DNA of 64,000 bases from Bradyrhizobium tropiciagri (lineage in GTDB: Bacteria; Pseudomonadota; Alphaproteobacteria; Rhizobiales; Xanthobacteraceae). The stretch is from NCBI RefSeq assembly GCF_018130545.1, contig NZ_JAFCKF010000012.1:1-64000 (forward strand), written 5' to 3'. A program made the position numbers and the translations under genes. The notes below the pieces were generated by a model. It was given only the letters and a program-made list of their open reading frames with translations. It was not told the origin of the DNA and ran no database searches. Positions 41,874 through 51,532 of the stretch are shown piece after piece. The stretch's first letter is position 1; every line of letters starts with the position of its first letter.

Positions 41874-42991
41874 TGGGATTCTTCGATCATCTTCTGCGCG
41901 ACATCCGCAGCGTCATCGACCGTGACGGCGGCCAGAATGCGATCCCGCCGCTCGACGGCGCGCTCAGCCCGAACGACCGGCTCGATGTGGCCACGCCGAT
42001 CGGCGAGCCGCTGCCGGGCGTCGACGACGTCATCGCCACCGGCGACGGCGCGGTCTATGTCTCCGCCGGCCGCCAGGTGCTGAAGCTCAGCGGCGCGGAT
42101 CTTGCGACCCGCACGGTCATCGCCGAATTCGAGGACGATGCCGGCGGGCTGGCGCTGCATCCGGACGGCCGGATTCTGGTCTGCGTTGCGGGCAGGGGGC
42201 TTGCAGCGATCGATCCCGCCAAGCCCGAGCCGCGCTGGCTGGAGTCTGCCGGCGGCAGCGCGCTTACCGGGCTGTTGTCGGTGACGGCGGCGCCCGATGG
42301 CCGCATCTATGCCGTCGAAGGCAGCGTCGGCCGCCGCCCAAGCGAGTGGCGGCACGATCTGATGGAGAAGCGCGCTGGCGGCCGCCTGATCAGCTGTGGT
42401 GCCGGCTTCGACAATCCGCAGGTCTTGCTGCGCGACCTGCCATATCCCTACGGCGTGGTGGTGTCCGCCGACGGCAAGAGCCTGTGGCTCACCGAGAGCT
42501 GGGCGCATCGGCTCAGCCGGTTCGCGCTCGGCGGCACTGGGCTCGGCCCGCGCGAAGCCGTCGCGGCCAACATGCCGGGCTATCCGGCGCGGCTGCATCC
42601 GGACGGCCATGGCGGGCTGCTGCTCGGCATGTTCGCCCGCCGCACCCATCTGATCGAGTTCGTGCTCAAGGAAGACGATTTCCGCGAGGAGATGATGGCG
42701 ACGATGCCGCCGGAATACTGGGTCGCGCCGGCGCTGGTCGGCGGCAGCGATTGCCTGGAGCCGATGCAGATCGGCAGCGTCAAGGCGCTCGGCATCCAGA
42801 AGCCGTGGGCGCCGCCGCGCTCCTATGGCCTGCTGGTGCATCTCGACGCCGAAGGCGATGCGATCGACAGCCTGCACAGCCGCGCCGGCGGCCGCTTTCA
42901 CGGCATCACCGCCGCCTGCGCGACGCCGTCAGGCATTGTGATCGCGGCGCGTGGCGCCGGACGGCTGCTCACCACGGGAGACCTGCGATGA
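41873..42991 (+). CDS. Stand-alone SMP-30/gluconolactonase-like beta-propeller protein
   Basis: The product is 372 aa, starting at the ATG that overlaps the previous stop by one base. Propeller repeats include GVDDVIATGDGAVYVSAGRQVLKL, GGLALHPDGRILVCVAGRG, SVTAAPDGRIYAVEGSVG and PYPYGVVVSADGKSLWLTESWAHRLSRF. It lacks a signal peptide. It resembles the propeller half of the preceding fusion in layout. Members of this superfamily are lactonases or related hydrolases. It ends overlapping the ATPase start. Confidence 0.83.
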   Translation: MGFFDHLLRDIRSVIDRDGGQNAIPPLDGALSPNDRLDVATPIGEPLPGVDDVIATGDGAVYVSAGRQVLKLSGADLATRTVIAEFEDDAGGLALHPDGRILVCVAGRGLAAIDPAKPEPRWLESAGGSALTGLLSVTAAPDGRIYAVEGSVGRRPSEWRHDLMEKRAGGRLISCGAGFDNPQVLLRDLPYPYGVVVSADGKSLWLTESWAHRLSRFALGGTGLGPREAVAANMPGYPARLHPDGHGGLLLGMFARRTHLIEFVLKEDDFREEMMATMPPEYWVAPALVGGSDCLEPMQIGSVKALGIQKPWAPPRSYGLLVHLDAEGDAIDSLHSRAGGRFHGITAACATPSGIVIAARGAGRLLTTGDLR

Positions 42992-44526
42992 ATGACGGCG
43001 TGATGCAGGCCGCGGCCGCAACTCAATCGGCAGCCCGCGAGCCGGTGCTGCGGATCACGAACGGCTCCAAGATCTATGGTGGCGTCCACGCCATCGAGGG
43101 CGTCAATTTCGATCTCTATCCCGGCGAGGTGCATGCGCTGGTCGGCGAGAACGGCGCCGGCAAGTCGACGCTGTGCAAGGCGATCGCAGGCGCGATCAAT
43201 CTCACCTCCGGCGACTATCTGCTCGACGGCAAGCCCGCCAATTTCGAGCAGCCGCGCGACGCGCTCGATGCCGGCATCTGCATGGTCTATCAGGAGACCA
43301 GCCTGGTGCCGACCATGACAGCTGCGCAGAACATCGAGCTCGGCAATGAAAAGCTGCTGACGCGCTTCCGCACCTTGAACATCCAGGCCCAGCAGCTGTT
43401 GCAGTCGCTCAATTTCCACGTCGATCCGGCGACGCCCGTCGCGCTGCTCGGCACCGCCAAGAAGCAGATGGTGGAGATCGCGCGTGCGATCTACAACAAG
43501 GCGCGCATCATCATCTTCGACGAGCCGACCGCATCGCTGACGCCGGAGGAGATCGTCCACTTCTTCCACCTGGTGCGCGATTTGCGCGCCCGCGGCGTCT
43601 CGATCATCTACATCTCGCATGCGCTGGAGGAATCGCTCCAGATCGCCGACCGCATCACCGTGCTGCGCGACGGCAAGCTGGTGATCACGGCGCCGGCCAG
43701 GCAGCTGACCCGCGATGCGCTGGTGCAGCACATGGTCGGCCGCGAGGTGGCGCAGGCGGTCTATGGCGGCAAGGCGAAGACACATCAGCGCCGCGAGAAG
43801 GTGCTGACGGTCGAGAACGTCACCATGGGCATGGCGGTCAAGAACATGTCGTTCTCGGTCTATGCCGGCGAGGTGGTCGGCATTGCCGGCCTGATCGGCT
43901 CCGGCCGCACCGAGATCGCCAAGATCGTCTACGGCGCGCTGAAACGCAATCTGGTCAATGGCGGCACTATCCGGCTGCGGGGAAAACCGATCCGCTACCG
44001 GGTGCCGCGGCAGGCGATCAATGACGGCATCGCCTACATCACCGAGGACCGCAAGGCCAACGGCTTCTTCGAGACCATGGTGGTCGACGACAACGTCTAT
44101 CTCGGCAGCCTTGCCACAAAGAAGGGCTGGAGCTTGCTGCTGTCGCGCGCCAGGCGCAGCAAACTCGCCAACTACTGGGTCGACCGGCTCAAGATCAGCG
44201 CGTTGCAGCGCAAGGCGCGGATCATCGAGCTGTCCGGCGGCAACCAGCAGAAGGTGGTGCTGGCCAAGACGCTGGTGCAGGAGCCTTCGATCATCTTCTT
44301 CGACGAGCCCACGCGCGGCGTCGACGTCGGCACCATCCCGCACATCCACGGCGAAATCCGCAGGCTTGCCGACGAGGGCAAGGCGGTGGTGGTGATCTCG
44401 TCCTATCTGCCGGAAATCCTCGCGGTCTCCGACCGCATCCTGGTCGCCCGCACCGGCCGCATCGTCGCCGAGTTCGACGCCGCGGACGCGACGCAGGACA
44501 AGATCCTGTACGCCGCGGTGCATTGA
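42988..44526 (+). CDS. ABC transporter ATP-binding protein, double-NBD (RbsA/XylG type)
   Basis: The product is 512 aa starting at 42988 in an ATGA overlap. NBD1 has Walker A GENGAGKS and Walker B IIIFDEPTAS, but its signature is degenerate (LLGTAKKQMVEIA). NBD2 has a degenerate Walker A (GLIGSGRTE), an intact signature LSGGNQQKV and Walker B IIFFDEPTRGVD. This asymmetry is usual in sugar-type two-domain ATPases, although the NBD1 signature is more diverged than normal. It powers the import system of the two permeases and the binding protein. Confidence 0.9.
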   Translation: MNDGVMQAAAATQSAAREPVLRITNGSKIYGGVHAIEGVNFDLYPGEVHALVGENGAGKSTLCKAIAGAINLTSGDYLLDGKPANFEQPRDALDAGICMVYQETSLVPTMTAAQNIELGNEKLLTRFRTLNIQAQQLLQSLNFHVDPATPVALLGTAKKQMVEIARAIYNKARIIIFDEPTASLTPEEIVHFFHLVRDLRARGVSIIYISHALEESLQIADRITVLRDGKLVITAPARQLTRDALVQHMVGREVAQAVYGGKAKTHQRREKVLTVENVTMGMAVKNMSFSVYAGEVVGIAGLIGSGRTEIAKIVYGALKRNLVNGGTIRLRGKPIRYRVPRQAINDGIAYITEDRKANGFFETMVVDDNVYLGSLATKKGWSLLLSRARRSKLANYWVDRLKISALQRKARIIELSGGNQQKVVLAKTLVQEPSIIFFDEPTRGVDVGTIPHIHGEIRRLADEGKAVVVISSYLPEILAVSDRILVARTGRIVAEFDAADATQDKILYAAVH

Positions 44527-44563
44527 GCTGTCATCGCCGCACGTGAGGCGAGCGCGCCTCTCT

Positions 44564-44593
44564 GGCTCTCTCTTCCACAAGGGGAGAGGGAGC
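44564..44593 (+). terminator. Hairpin after ABC operon (short repeat element)
   Basis: GGCTCTCTCTTCC / GGGGAGAGGGAGCC forms an imperfect stem 38 bp after the ATPase stop. It is a shortened version of the CTCTCCC repeats and may end the operon. Confidence 0.5.
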
Positions 44594-44684
44594 CACTCCG
44601 CTCGCGCGTCCCTCACGCCTTGAAGCTCGGGCGAATTACGTCGCGAGTACGCGCGTCAGCCACCAGCCGTGCAACGAGATCGGT

Positions 44685-44825
44685 GTCGTCCCTGCGAAGG
44701 CAGGGACCCATAACCTCAGGCCCTCGTTGTTGAAATGGGCTGCGGCCCAGGCGCTGCAAACCAACAATAATTGGTGGTTATGGGTCCCTGCTCCCGTGCG
44801 CAATTGCGCACTAGGCAGGGACGAC
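44685..44825. repeat. Inverted repeat with CAGGGAC arms
   Basis: The left arm (44685-44715) and right arm (44776-44825) are largely inverse copies, sharing GTCGTCCCTGC and CAGGGACCCATAACC. The right arm contains an extra small hairpin (GTGCGCAATTGCGCAC). It fills most of the 412-base gap before the anthranilate operon promoter. Confidence 0.7.
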
Positions 44826-44852
44826 AGCCGCGGGCGTGGTCCATCCCCGCCC

Positions 44853-44882
44853 TTGACAATTATTTTAAGTATAAAATAATAT
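44853..44882 (+). promoter_or_regulatory. Promoter with MarR-type operator for anthranilate operon
   Basis: TTGACA (44853-44858) and TAATAT (44877-44882) are separated by 18 bases. The spacer is filled by the inverted repeat ATTATTTTA-AGTA-TAAAATAAT (44859-44880). A repressor here would directly block RNA polymerase. The same element recurs at 54356. Confidence 0.82.
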
Positions 44883-44938
44883 GCCGTATCGGCTGAGGGG
44901 TGGAACCTGCCCAGCGCCGAAGCCAACGGGAGAACGCC

Positions 44939-47254
44939 ATGCGTATCGCTTGCATTGGAGGCGGGCCGGCCGGGCTTTACTTCGGCATCCTGATGAAGAT
45001 GCTGGATCCCACGCACGTGATTTCGGTGGTCGAGCGCAACCGGCCCTACGACACCTTCGGCTTCGGCGTGGTGTTCTCGGATGCGACCATGGACAACATG
45101 CGCAAATGGGACCCGGTCACCGCCGACACGATCGAGCAGGCGTTCAACCATTGGGACGACATCGAGGTCCTGATCAAGGGCCGGCGGATGCGCACGACCG
45201 GGCACGGCTTCGTCGGCATCGGCCGCAAGCGGCTACTCAACATCCTGCAGGCGCGGGCCGAGGAGCTCGGCGTCGAGCTGATCTTCGAGCGCGAGGTGAA
45301 TTCCGATCTCGAATTCCCGGACGCAGACCTGATCGTGGCGTGCGACGGCGTCAACTCGAAGATCCGCACCAAATATGTCGAGGCTTTCCAGCCCGATATG
45401 CTGATGCGGCCGAACCGCTATATCTGGCTCGGCACCAACCGGCCATTCGATGCCTTCACCTTCGACTTCCGCAAGACCGAGCACGGCTGGTTCCAGGCGC
45501 ACATCTACAAGTTCGAGGAGGGCGCGGCGACCTTCATCGTCGAGACCACCGAGGAGGCGTATCTCGCCCACGGCCTCGACAAGATGGAGCAGGGCGATTC
45601 CATCGCGTTCTGCGAGAACGTGTTCAGTGAGATCCTCGAGGGGCATCATCTGGTCTCTAACGCGCGGCATCTGCGCGGCTCGGCGTGGCTGTCATTCCCC
45701 AGGCTGATCTGCGGCAAGTGGACGGCGTTCAACGGCAACAGCCATGTCGTGCTGATGGGCGATGCGGCACACACCGCGCATTTCGCGATCGGCTCGGGCA
45801 CCAAGCTGGCGCTGGAGGATGCGATCGAGCTGACCAACCAGTTCAAGATCCACGGCGCGACCAAGGACAGCATTCCCGCGGTGCTGACGGCTTACGAGGA
45901 GCTGCGCCGGGTCGACGTGGCGCGGATCCAGAACGCCGCACGCAATGCGATGGAATGGTTCGAGGTGGTCGGCTCGCGCTATGCCGATACGCTGGAGCCG
46001 GAGCAGTTCATGTATTCACTGCTGACCCGCTCGCAGCGCATCAGCCACGAGAATTTGCGGCTGCGCGACAAGACCTGGCTCGAAGGCTATGAGCGCTGGT
46101 TCGCGGAGCGCAACGGCGTGCCCGCGACCAACGACCGCGTCACGCCGCCGATGCTGACGCCGTTCCACATCCGCGGCCTGTCGCTGCATAACCGGATCAT
46201 CGTCTCGCCGATGGCGATGTATTCGGCGGAGGAGGGCGTGCCGAACGATTTCCATCTGGTGCATTTCGGCTCCCGCGCGCTCGGCGGCGCTGGTCTGCTG
46301 TTCACCGAGATGACTTGCGTCTCGCCGGAAGCGCGGATCACGCCCGGCTGCTGCGGGCTGTGGAATGAGGAGCAGGCGTCGGCTTACAAGCGCATCGTCG
46401 ACTTCGTGCATCGCAATTCGGAAGCGAAGATCGGCATCCAGCTCGGCCATGCCGGCCGCAAGGGCTCGACCCGCGTCGCCTGGGAAGGTATGGACGAGCC
46501 GCTGCCGGACCACAACTGGCCGCTGGTGTCGGCTTCGTCAGTGCCTTATCTGCCCGACGGCCAGATCCCGGAGCCGATGAGCCGCGCCGAGATGGACGAG
46601 GTGCGCGACCAGTTCGTTGCCGCCGCCAGGCATGCCGCCAGCGCGGGCTTCGATATTCTCGAGCTGCACTGCGCTCACGGCTATTTGCTGTCGAGCTTCC
46701 TGTCGCCGTTGACCAACCGCCGCACCGACGACTACGGCGGATCGATCGAGAACCGTGCGCGTTATCCGCTGGAAGTGTTCCGCGCCATTCGCGCGGTCTG
46801 GCCGGAGGACAAGCCGATGTCGGTCCGCCTGTCCTGTCACGACTGGGCCGAGGGTGGTAACACGCCCGAGGATGCACTGGCCTTCGCAAAACTGTTCAAG
46901 CAGGCCGGCGCCGACCTGATCGATTGCTCCTCGGGCCAGGTCTGGGCCGACGATCATCCGATCTATGGCCGGCTTTACCAGACGCCGTTCGCCGACAAGA
47001 TCCGCAACGAGGTCGGCATCGCCACCATCGCGGTCGGCGCGATCTCGGAGGCTGATCACGCCAACTCGATCATCGCTGCCGGCCGCGCCGATCTCTGCGC
47101 CATCGCCCGGCCGCATCTCGCCGATCCCGCCTGGACGCTGCATGAGGCCGCGAAGATCGGCATCAAGCAGATCGCCTGGCCGAAGCAGTATGTGTCGGGC
47201 AAGTCGCAATATGAGGCCAATATCGAGCGCGCCGCCGCGGGAGGGAAGGCATGA
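44939..47254 (+). CDS. Bifunctional aromatic-CoA monooxygenase/reductase (2-aminobenzoyl-CoA / salicylyl-CoA type)
   Basis: The product is 771 aa from ATG 44939 with CGGGAGAA upstream. Residues 1-380 are a class A FAD monooxygenase ([55 protein letters not shown]). Residues about 400-765 are an old-yellow-enzyme-like FMN reductase ([49 protein letters not shown]). This fusion is known for 2-aminobenzoyl-CoA monooxygenase/reductase, which hydroxylates and then reduces the ring. With the CoA ligase at 54473 it fits aerobic anthranilate breakdown. Salicylyl-CoA is an alternative substrate. Confidence 0.9.
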   Translation: MRIACIGGGPAGLYFGILMKMLDPTHVISVVERNRPYDTFGFGVVFSDATMDNMRKWDPVTADTIEQAFNHWDDIEVLIKGRRMRTTGHGFVGIGRKRLLNILQARAEELGVELIFEREVNSDLEFPDADLIVACDGVNSKIRTKYVEAFQPDMLMRPNRYIWLGTNRPFDAFTFDFRKTEHGWFQAHIYKFEEGAATFIVETTEEAYLAHGLDKMEQGDSIAFCENVFSEILEGHHLVSNARHLRGSAWLSFPRLICGKWTAFNGNSHVVLMGDAAHTAHFAIGSGTKLALEDAIELTNQFKIHGATKDSIPAVLTAYEELRRVDVARIQNAARNAMEWFEVVGSRYADTLEPEQFMYSLLTRSQRISHENLRLRDKTWLEGYERWFAERNGVPATNDRVTPPMLTPFHIRGLSLHNRIIVSPMAMYSAEEGVPNDFHLVHFGSRALGGAGLLFTEMTCVSPEARITPGCCGLWNEEQASAYKRIVDFVHRNSEAKIGIQLGHAGRKGSTRVAWEGMDEPLPDHNWPLVSASSVPYLPDGQIPEPMSRAEMDEVRDQFVAAARHAASAGFDILELHCAHGYLLSSFLSPLTNRRTDDYGGSIENRARYPLEVFRAIRAVWPEDKPMSVRLSCHDWAEGGNTPEDALAFAKLFKQAGADLIDCSSGQVWADDHPIYGRLYQTPFADKIRNEVGIATIAVGAISEADHANSIIAAGRADLCAIARPHLADPAWTLHEAAKIGIKQIAWPKQYVSGKSQYEANIERAAAGGKA

Positions 47255-48030
47255 CACGGTTCTGGCCCAACGCACATGCGCTCGTGACAGGGGCTGGTTC
47301 CGGCATCGGCGCCGCGACGGCGATCGCGCTGGCAAATGCCGGGGTGCGCGTCAGCATCGCCGGACGCCGGATCGATGCGCTGAAAGCGACGGCGGCGTCG
47401 CTCGGCAAGCAGGCCGGCGCCGTCGTTTCGATCGACGTGACCGATGAAGCTGCAGTGACTAAAGGCGTCGCGCAGATCGAGACCGAAGCGGGTCCGATCG
47501 ACATCCTCGTCAACAATGCCGGCAAGGCCGGGAGCGCGCCGTTCGACAAGACCAACGCGGCGCTGTGGGCCGACATGCTGGCGAGCAATCTCTCCAGCGT
47601 GTTCCTGGTGACGCAGGCCGTGTTGCCCGGGATGGCGCAGCGTGGCCGCGGGCGGGTGATCAACGTGGCCTCGACTGCGGGTCTCACGGGCTATGCTTAC
47701 GTCTCGGCCTATGTCGCCGCCAAGCACGGCGTCATCGGCCTGACGCGCTCGTTGGCGCTGGAATATGCCCGGCGCGGCGTCACCGTGAATGCGGTCTGCC
47801 CTGGTTATACCGATACGCCGCTGGTGGCGGATGCTGCCGCCAACATCGTCGCCAAGACAGGGCGCAGCGAGCAAGAGGCGCGCGCCGCGCTCGCAAAGGT
47901 CAATCCGATGCAGCGGCTGGTGACGCCGGAGGAGGTCGCCGACACCATCCTCTGGCTTGCGTCTGAGGGTGCATCGTCAATCAACGGACAAGCCGTCGCG
48001 GTTGCCGGCGGCGAAGTCTTTACCGGGTGA
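47251..48030 (+). CDS. Short-chain dehydrogenase/reductase of aromatic-CoA pathway
   Basis: The product is 259 aa, starting in an ATGA overlap with the monooxygenase. The cofactor loop is [13 protein letters not shown], followed by [10 protein letters not shown], the catalytic Ser in VASTAGLTG, and [20 protein letters not shown] and the C-terminal [13 protein letters not shown] are as in 3-hydroxyacyl-CoA dehydrogenase-like SDRs. It likely performs a hydroxyacyl-CoA or ring-ketone redox step after dearomatisation. Confidence 0.87.
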   Translation: MTRFWPNAHALVTGAGSGIGAATAIALANAGVRVSIAGRRIDALKATAASLGKQAGAVVSIDVTDEAAVTKGVAQIETEAGPIDILVNNAGKAGSAPFDKTNAALWADMLASNLSSVFLVTQAVLPGMAQRGRGRVINVASTAGLTGYAYVSAYVAAKHGVIGLTRSLALEYARRGVTVNAVCPGYTDTPLVADAAANIVAKTGRSEQEARAALAKVNPMQRLVTPEEVADTILWLASEGASSINGQAVAVAGGEVFTG

Positions 48031-48041
48031 AGGAAAAAACC

Positions 48042-48881
48042 ATGTCCGAGATGAAAGCAAAGCTCCGGCCGTTCAAGGATTATCCCGCAAAACACTTCCG
48101 CTGGCAGACCGACGCGAGCGGTCGTGTCGCGACCATCACGCTGAACCGGCCGGATAAGAAGAATCCACTGACCTTCGAGTCCTATGAGGAGCTGCGCGAC
48201 CTCTTCACCAACCTCAAATCTGCCTCCGACGTCCGCGCGATCGTGCTGACCGGCGCCGACGGCAATTTCTGCTCCGGCGGCGACGTGTTCGAGATCATCG
48301 AACCGTTGACGCGGATGGCGATGCCGGACCTGCTCGCCTTCACCCGGATGACTGGTGAGGTGGTGCGGGCGATGCGCAAATGCCCGCAGATCATCGTTGC
48401 TGCGATCGACGGCATCTGCGCCGGGGCCGGCGCTATGCTGGCGCTGGCATCCGACCTGCGGCTGGCGACGCCGCAGGCCAAGACCGCGTTCCTGTTCACC
48501 CGCGTCGGCCTCGCCGGCGCCGACATGGGCGCCTGCGGATTGCTGCCGCGCGTGATCGGGCAGGGCCATGCCGCCGACCTGCTCTATACGGGCCGCGCGA
48601 TGAGCGCCGACGAAGGCTTTGCGTGGGGCTTCCATAACCGCCTGGTGCCGCCGGCGGAGCTCGCCTCTGCCGCGCAAGACCTGGCGCGCTCGCTTGCGGA
48701 CGGACCGTGGTTCGCGCATGGCGTGACGAAAACGATGTTCAACCAGGAATGGGCGATGGGCGTCGACGAGATGATCGAATCCGAAGCGCAGGCGCAGGCG
48801 ATCTGCATGGTGACCGGTGATTTCCGCCGCGCCTTCGAGGCCTTCGCCGCCAAGCAGAAACCCGCCTTCGAGGGCAATTGA
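48042..48881 (+). CDS. Enoyl-CoA hydratase/isomerase family protein
   Basis: The product is 279 aa from ATG 48042 with AAGGAAAA upstream and an 11-base gap from the SDR. Crotonase motifs: [20 protein letters not shown], oxyanion-hole region [10 protein letters not shown], and [25 protein letters not shown], with the second glycine/Asp region [17 protein letters not shown]. It would hydrate an unsaturated ring acyl-CoA or cleave the ring in a hydrolase-like reaction. It is in the same operon as the fused monooxygenase. Confidence 0.9.
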   Translation: MSEMKAKLRPFKDYPAKHFRWQTDASGRVATITLNRPDKKNPLTFESYEELRDLFTNLKSASDVRAIVLTGADGNFCSGGDVFEIIEPLTRMAMPDLLAFTRMTGEVVRAMRKCPQIIVAAIDGICAGAGAMLALASDLRLATPQAKTAFLFTRVGLAGADMGACGLLPRVIGQGHAADLLYTGRAMSADEGFAWGFHNRLVPPAELASAAQDLARSLADGPWFAHGVTKTMFNQEWAMGVDEMIESEAQAQAICMVTGDFRRAFEAFAAKQKPAFEGN

Positions 48882-48882
48882 G

Positions 48883-49278
48883 ATGATCGAGATCCTGCAA
48901 CCCCAGGGGTGGGCGAAGCCGATCGGCTACGCCAACGGCATGGCCGCGCGCGGTAAACAGATATTCATCGCCGGCCAGATCGGCTGGAACGGGCAATGCG
49001 TGTTCGAGACCGACGATCTCGTGGCGCAGATCGGCCAGACCCTGCGCAACATCGTCGCGGTCGCCGCCGCCGGTGGCGCCGGGCCTGAGCACATCGTGTC
49101 GATGACCTGGTTCCTGCTCGACCGTAAGGAATATTCCGCGCGGCTGAAGGAGATCGGCGCTGTCTATCGCGACGTGATCGGCCGGCGCTTCCCGGCGATG
49201 ACCGCGATCCAGGTTGCCGGCCTGATCGAGGACCGCGCCAAGGTGGAAATCCAGGCGTTCGCGGTGGTGCCGGATTAA
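48883..49278 (+). CDS. RidA/YjgF-family enamine/imine deaminase
   Basis: The product is 131 aa, one base after the preceding stop. RidA-fold marks: GYANGMAARGKQIFIAGQIGWNGQ, VAQIGQTLRNIVAVAAAGGAGPEHIVSMTWFL, and RRFPAMTAIQVAGLIEDRAKVEI. The catalytic Arg normally seen as R in the segment before the C-terminal P-A-x-x-x-V is not in the standard spot (PAMTAIQVAGL), so activity may differ from canonical RidA. Its place inside the operon suggests hydrolysis of the ring enamine to release ammonia from anthranilate. Confidence 0.82.
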   Translation: MIEILQPQGWAKPIGYANGMAARGKQIFIAGQIGWNGQCVFETDDLVAQIGQTLRNIVAVAAAGGAGPEHIVSMTWFLLDRKEYSARLKEIGAVYRDVIGRRFPAMTAIQVAGLIEDRAKVEIQAFAVVPD

Positions 49279-49304
49279 CTGTCCCGGCGGCCGATTGCCA
49301 AACC

Positions 49305-49432
49305 CGTCATCCCCGCGCAAAGGCTCCGCCTTTGTCGCTGGAGGAGCGCGTAGCGCGTCTCGAAGGATGCACGGTCCGGCTCGTGGCCGTCGACCCTTCG
49401 AGACGCCGCTTCGCGGCTCCTCAGGGTGACGG
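49305..49432. repeat. Interspersed repeat, copy 1
   Basis: It begins GTCATCCCCGCGCAAAGGC and ends near CTCCTCAGGGTGACGG. The internal hairpins AAAGGCTCCGCCTTT and CTTCGAGACGCC.../GGCGTCTCGAAG-type arms are clear. The second copy is at 50850-50983. It accounts for the 312-base gap before the FAD monooxygenase. Confidence 0.8.
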
Positions 49433-49590
49433 TGATAGAAGGGAATGTGCTGAGCGAATGTTAATCCTAAGGCGAACCAGCACGGCTCAGCCAAGGGGCA
49501 GCGCGACAAAGCCGCTTGCGGCCGGGCAATGGGCCATGCGACCCTAGGCCAAAGCGTATAAACGTCCTGTTGTGAGTGGAGTAAGGGACG

Positions 49591-50832
49591 ATGAAGGCGA
49601 TTATCGTCGGAGGCGGAATCGGAGGCCTCACCACCGCATTGATGCTGCGCTCGCGTGGCATTGCTTGCGAGCTGTACGAGCAGTCGGAGACGATCCGGGA
49701 GCTCGGTGTCGGCATCAACACGCTGCCGCATGCGATCCGCGAGCTGGCGGGGCTTGGCCTGCTCGACAAGCTCGACGAGGTCGCGATCCGCACCTCAGAG
49801 CTGTTCTACCTGACGCGGCATGGCCAGCAGGTCTGGCACGAGAAGCGCGGGCTTGATGCGGGCCACGACGTGCCGCAATTTTCGATCCATCGCGGCCGCC
49901 TGCAAGGCGTGATCCATCAGGCCGTGATCGACCGGCTCGGCGCGGATGCGATCCGCACCGGCTGCAGGCTCGGCTCCTTCACGCAGGATGAGGGCGGCGT
50001 GTCGGCCTATTTCTTCGACCGCAGTGGCGCCCATGTGCACACCGCGCGCGGCGATATTCTGATCGGCGCCGACGGCATCCACTCAAAAGTGCGGCAGACG
50101 CTGTTTCCGGATGAGGGCGGGCCGTGCTGGAACGGGCTGATGCTGTGGCGCGGCGCCACCGACTGGCCGGCGTTCCTGACCGGTCGCTCGATGATCATCG
50201 CCGGCGGGCTGAACGCCAAGGCTGTGATCTATCCCATCGCGCCGGGCTCGAGCCCGGCGAGCCGCCTCACCAACTGGGCGGTGTTGGTGCGGATCGGCGA
50301 CGGCTCCTCGCCGCCGCCGCGTCGCGAGGGCTGGTCCAATCTCGGCCGCCGCGACGAGATGATGCCCTATGTCACTGGTTTCACGATCCCGCAGGTCGAC
50401 TTCGCCGGCCTGATCAACGCGACGCCGGAGTTCTGGGAGTATCCGTGCTGCGACCGCGATCCGCTGCCCCACTGGTCGAGCGGCCGGGTCACGCTGCTCG
50501 GCGACGCCGCGCATCCGATGTATCCGGTCGGTTCGAATGGCGCCTCGCAGGCGATCCTCGATGCGCGCTGCCTCGCCGACATGCTGGCGCGATCGGAGCA
50601 TCCGCGTCAGGCGCTGGCGGCCTATGAGCGGCAGCGGCTGCCGATGACCGCCGACATCGTCGCCTCCAACCGCCGTGGCGGGCCGGAGGGCGTGATCGAC
50701 GCCGTCGAGCAGCTCGCGCCGCAGGGCTTCACTGACGTCGACACCATTCTCAACTACGAAGCGCGCGAGGCGATCGTGCGCGGCTATGCCGCCAAGGCCG
50801 GCTTTGCCGCGCGCGTGGTGGCGCGGCAGTAG
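49591..50832 (+). CDS. FAD-dependent monooxygenase (salicylate-hydroxylase-like)
   Basis: The product is 413 aa with AAGGGACG upstream. The FAD loop is IIVGGGIGGLTTALML, the DG motif is LIGADGIHSKVRQTLF and the GD motif is VTLLGDAAHPMYPVGSNGASQAI. This is the class A flavoprotein hydroxylase pattern, also seen in phenazine or salicylate hydroxylases. It lies between the RidA gene and a convergent cupin gene and is separated from the operon by a repeat, so it may have its own promoter. The substrate is unknown but likely aromatic. Confidence 0.87.
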   Translation: MKAIIVGGGIGGLTTALMLRSRGIACELYEQSETIRELGVGINTLPHAIRELAGLGLLDKLDEVAIRTSELFYLTRHGQQVWHEKRGLDAGHDVPQFSIHRGRLQGVIHQAVIDRLGADAIRTGCRLGSFTQDEGGVSAYFFDRSGAHVHTARGDILIGADGIHSKVRQTLFPDEGGPCWNGLMLWRGATDWPAFLTGRSMIIAGGLNAKAVIYPIAPGSSPASRLTNWAVLVRIGDGSSPPPRREGWSNLGRRDEMMPYVTGFTIPQVDFAGLINATPEFWEYPCCDRDPLPHWSSGRVTLLGDAAHPMYPVGSNGASQAILDARCLADMLARSEHPRQALAAYERQRLPMTADIVASNRRGGPEGVIDAVEQLAPQGFTDVDTILNYEAREAIVRGYAAKAGFAARVVARQ

Positions 50833-50849
50833 GAGCAATGTCCGATCCG

Positions 50850-50983
50850 TCACCCCCGCGCAAAGGCTTCGCCTTTGTCGCTGGAGGAGGCCGCAACGCG
50901 GCCGTCTCGAAGGGGGCGACGGCCACCAGCGGGGCCGTGCATCCTTCGAGACGCCGCTTCGCAGCTCCTCAGGATGACGGGGA
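50850..50983. repeat. Interspersed repeat, copy 2
   Basis: It starts CACCCCCGCGCAAAGGCTTC and ends CTCCTCAGGATGACGG. It shares the GCAAAGGCxxCGCCTTTGTCG hairpin and the CTTCGAGACGCCGCTTCGC block with copy 1 at 49305, but has a different central insertion (a GGCCGC / GCGGCC hairpin). It separates the monooxygenase from the convergent cupin gene. Confidence 0.8.
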
Positions 50984-50999
50984 GAGAACTGCGGGCGTG

Positions 51000-51458
51000 C
51001 TACGCCGGAGGCGGCGGCAGGAAGTGGATGTTGTGCTCGGCGGCGAGCCGCACCACGTCGTCCGGGTTCTGCTCCTTCATGTTGTGGATCGCCCAGAACA
51101 GATCGTAGAGCCGGCGCGTCGGTGACACCCAGAACAGCGTCTTGGCGGGCTGCTGCGACTTGTTGAAGATGCCGTGCGGCTTGCCCGCCGGCAGGCGGAC
51201 CAGATCGCCTGGCGTGGCTGATTCATCGGCGCCGTCGAGCATGAAGTCGAGCTTACCCTCGAGGATGTAGAGATACTCGTCCTGGTCGGGATGGATGTGC
51301 GGCGGCACGAAGGTGCCCGGCGGGAAGGTGGCGTGCCAGGAGAAGGAATGCTCGGTGCGGCTCTTCGGCACGTAGGTCTGCCCAAGGATGCTCCAGGAAA
51401 TGCCCTGCATGCCTTCGTTGGCGCGCGTGATGCCGGCGATCTCGTCTTTCATCGTCAT
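51000..51458 (-). CDS. Cupin-domain protein
   Basis: The product is 152 aa from ATG 51458 with AGAGGGAAAC upstream. The cupin metal motif is FVPPHIHPDQDEYLYILEGKLDF, and the second motif includes GDLVRLPAGKPHGIFN. Single-domain cupins of this size can be dioxygenases, isomerases or binding proteins; none can be named here. It lies in the anthranilate cluster, 74 bp after the binding-protein gene on the same strand, and may share its transcript. Confidence 0.8.
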   Translation of the reverse strand: MTMKDEIAGITRANEGMQGISWSILGQTYVPKSRTEHSFSWHATFPPGTFVPPHIHPDQDEYLYILEGKLDFMLDGADESATPGDLVRLPAGKPHGIFNKSQQPAKTLFWVSPTRRLYDLFWAIHNMKEQNPDDVVRLAAEHNIHFLPPPPA

Positions 51459-51532
51459 GTTTCCCTCTCTTTTGTTCGAGGCGTTTTCTTCACGCGAACC
51501 GGTGCCCACTTCGCTTGAAAACGCTTTGCGAG

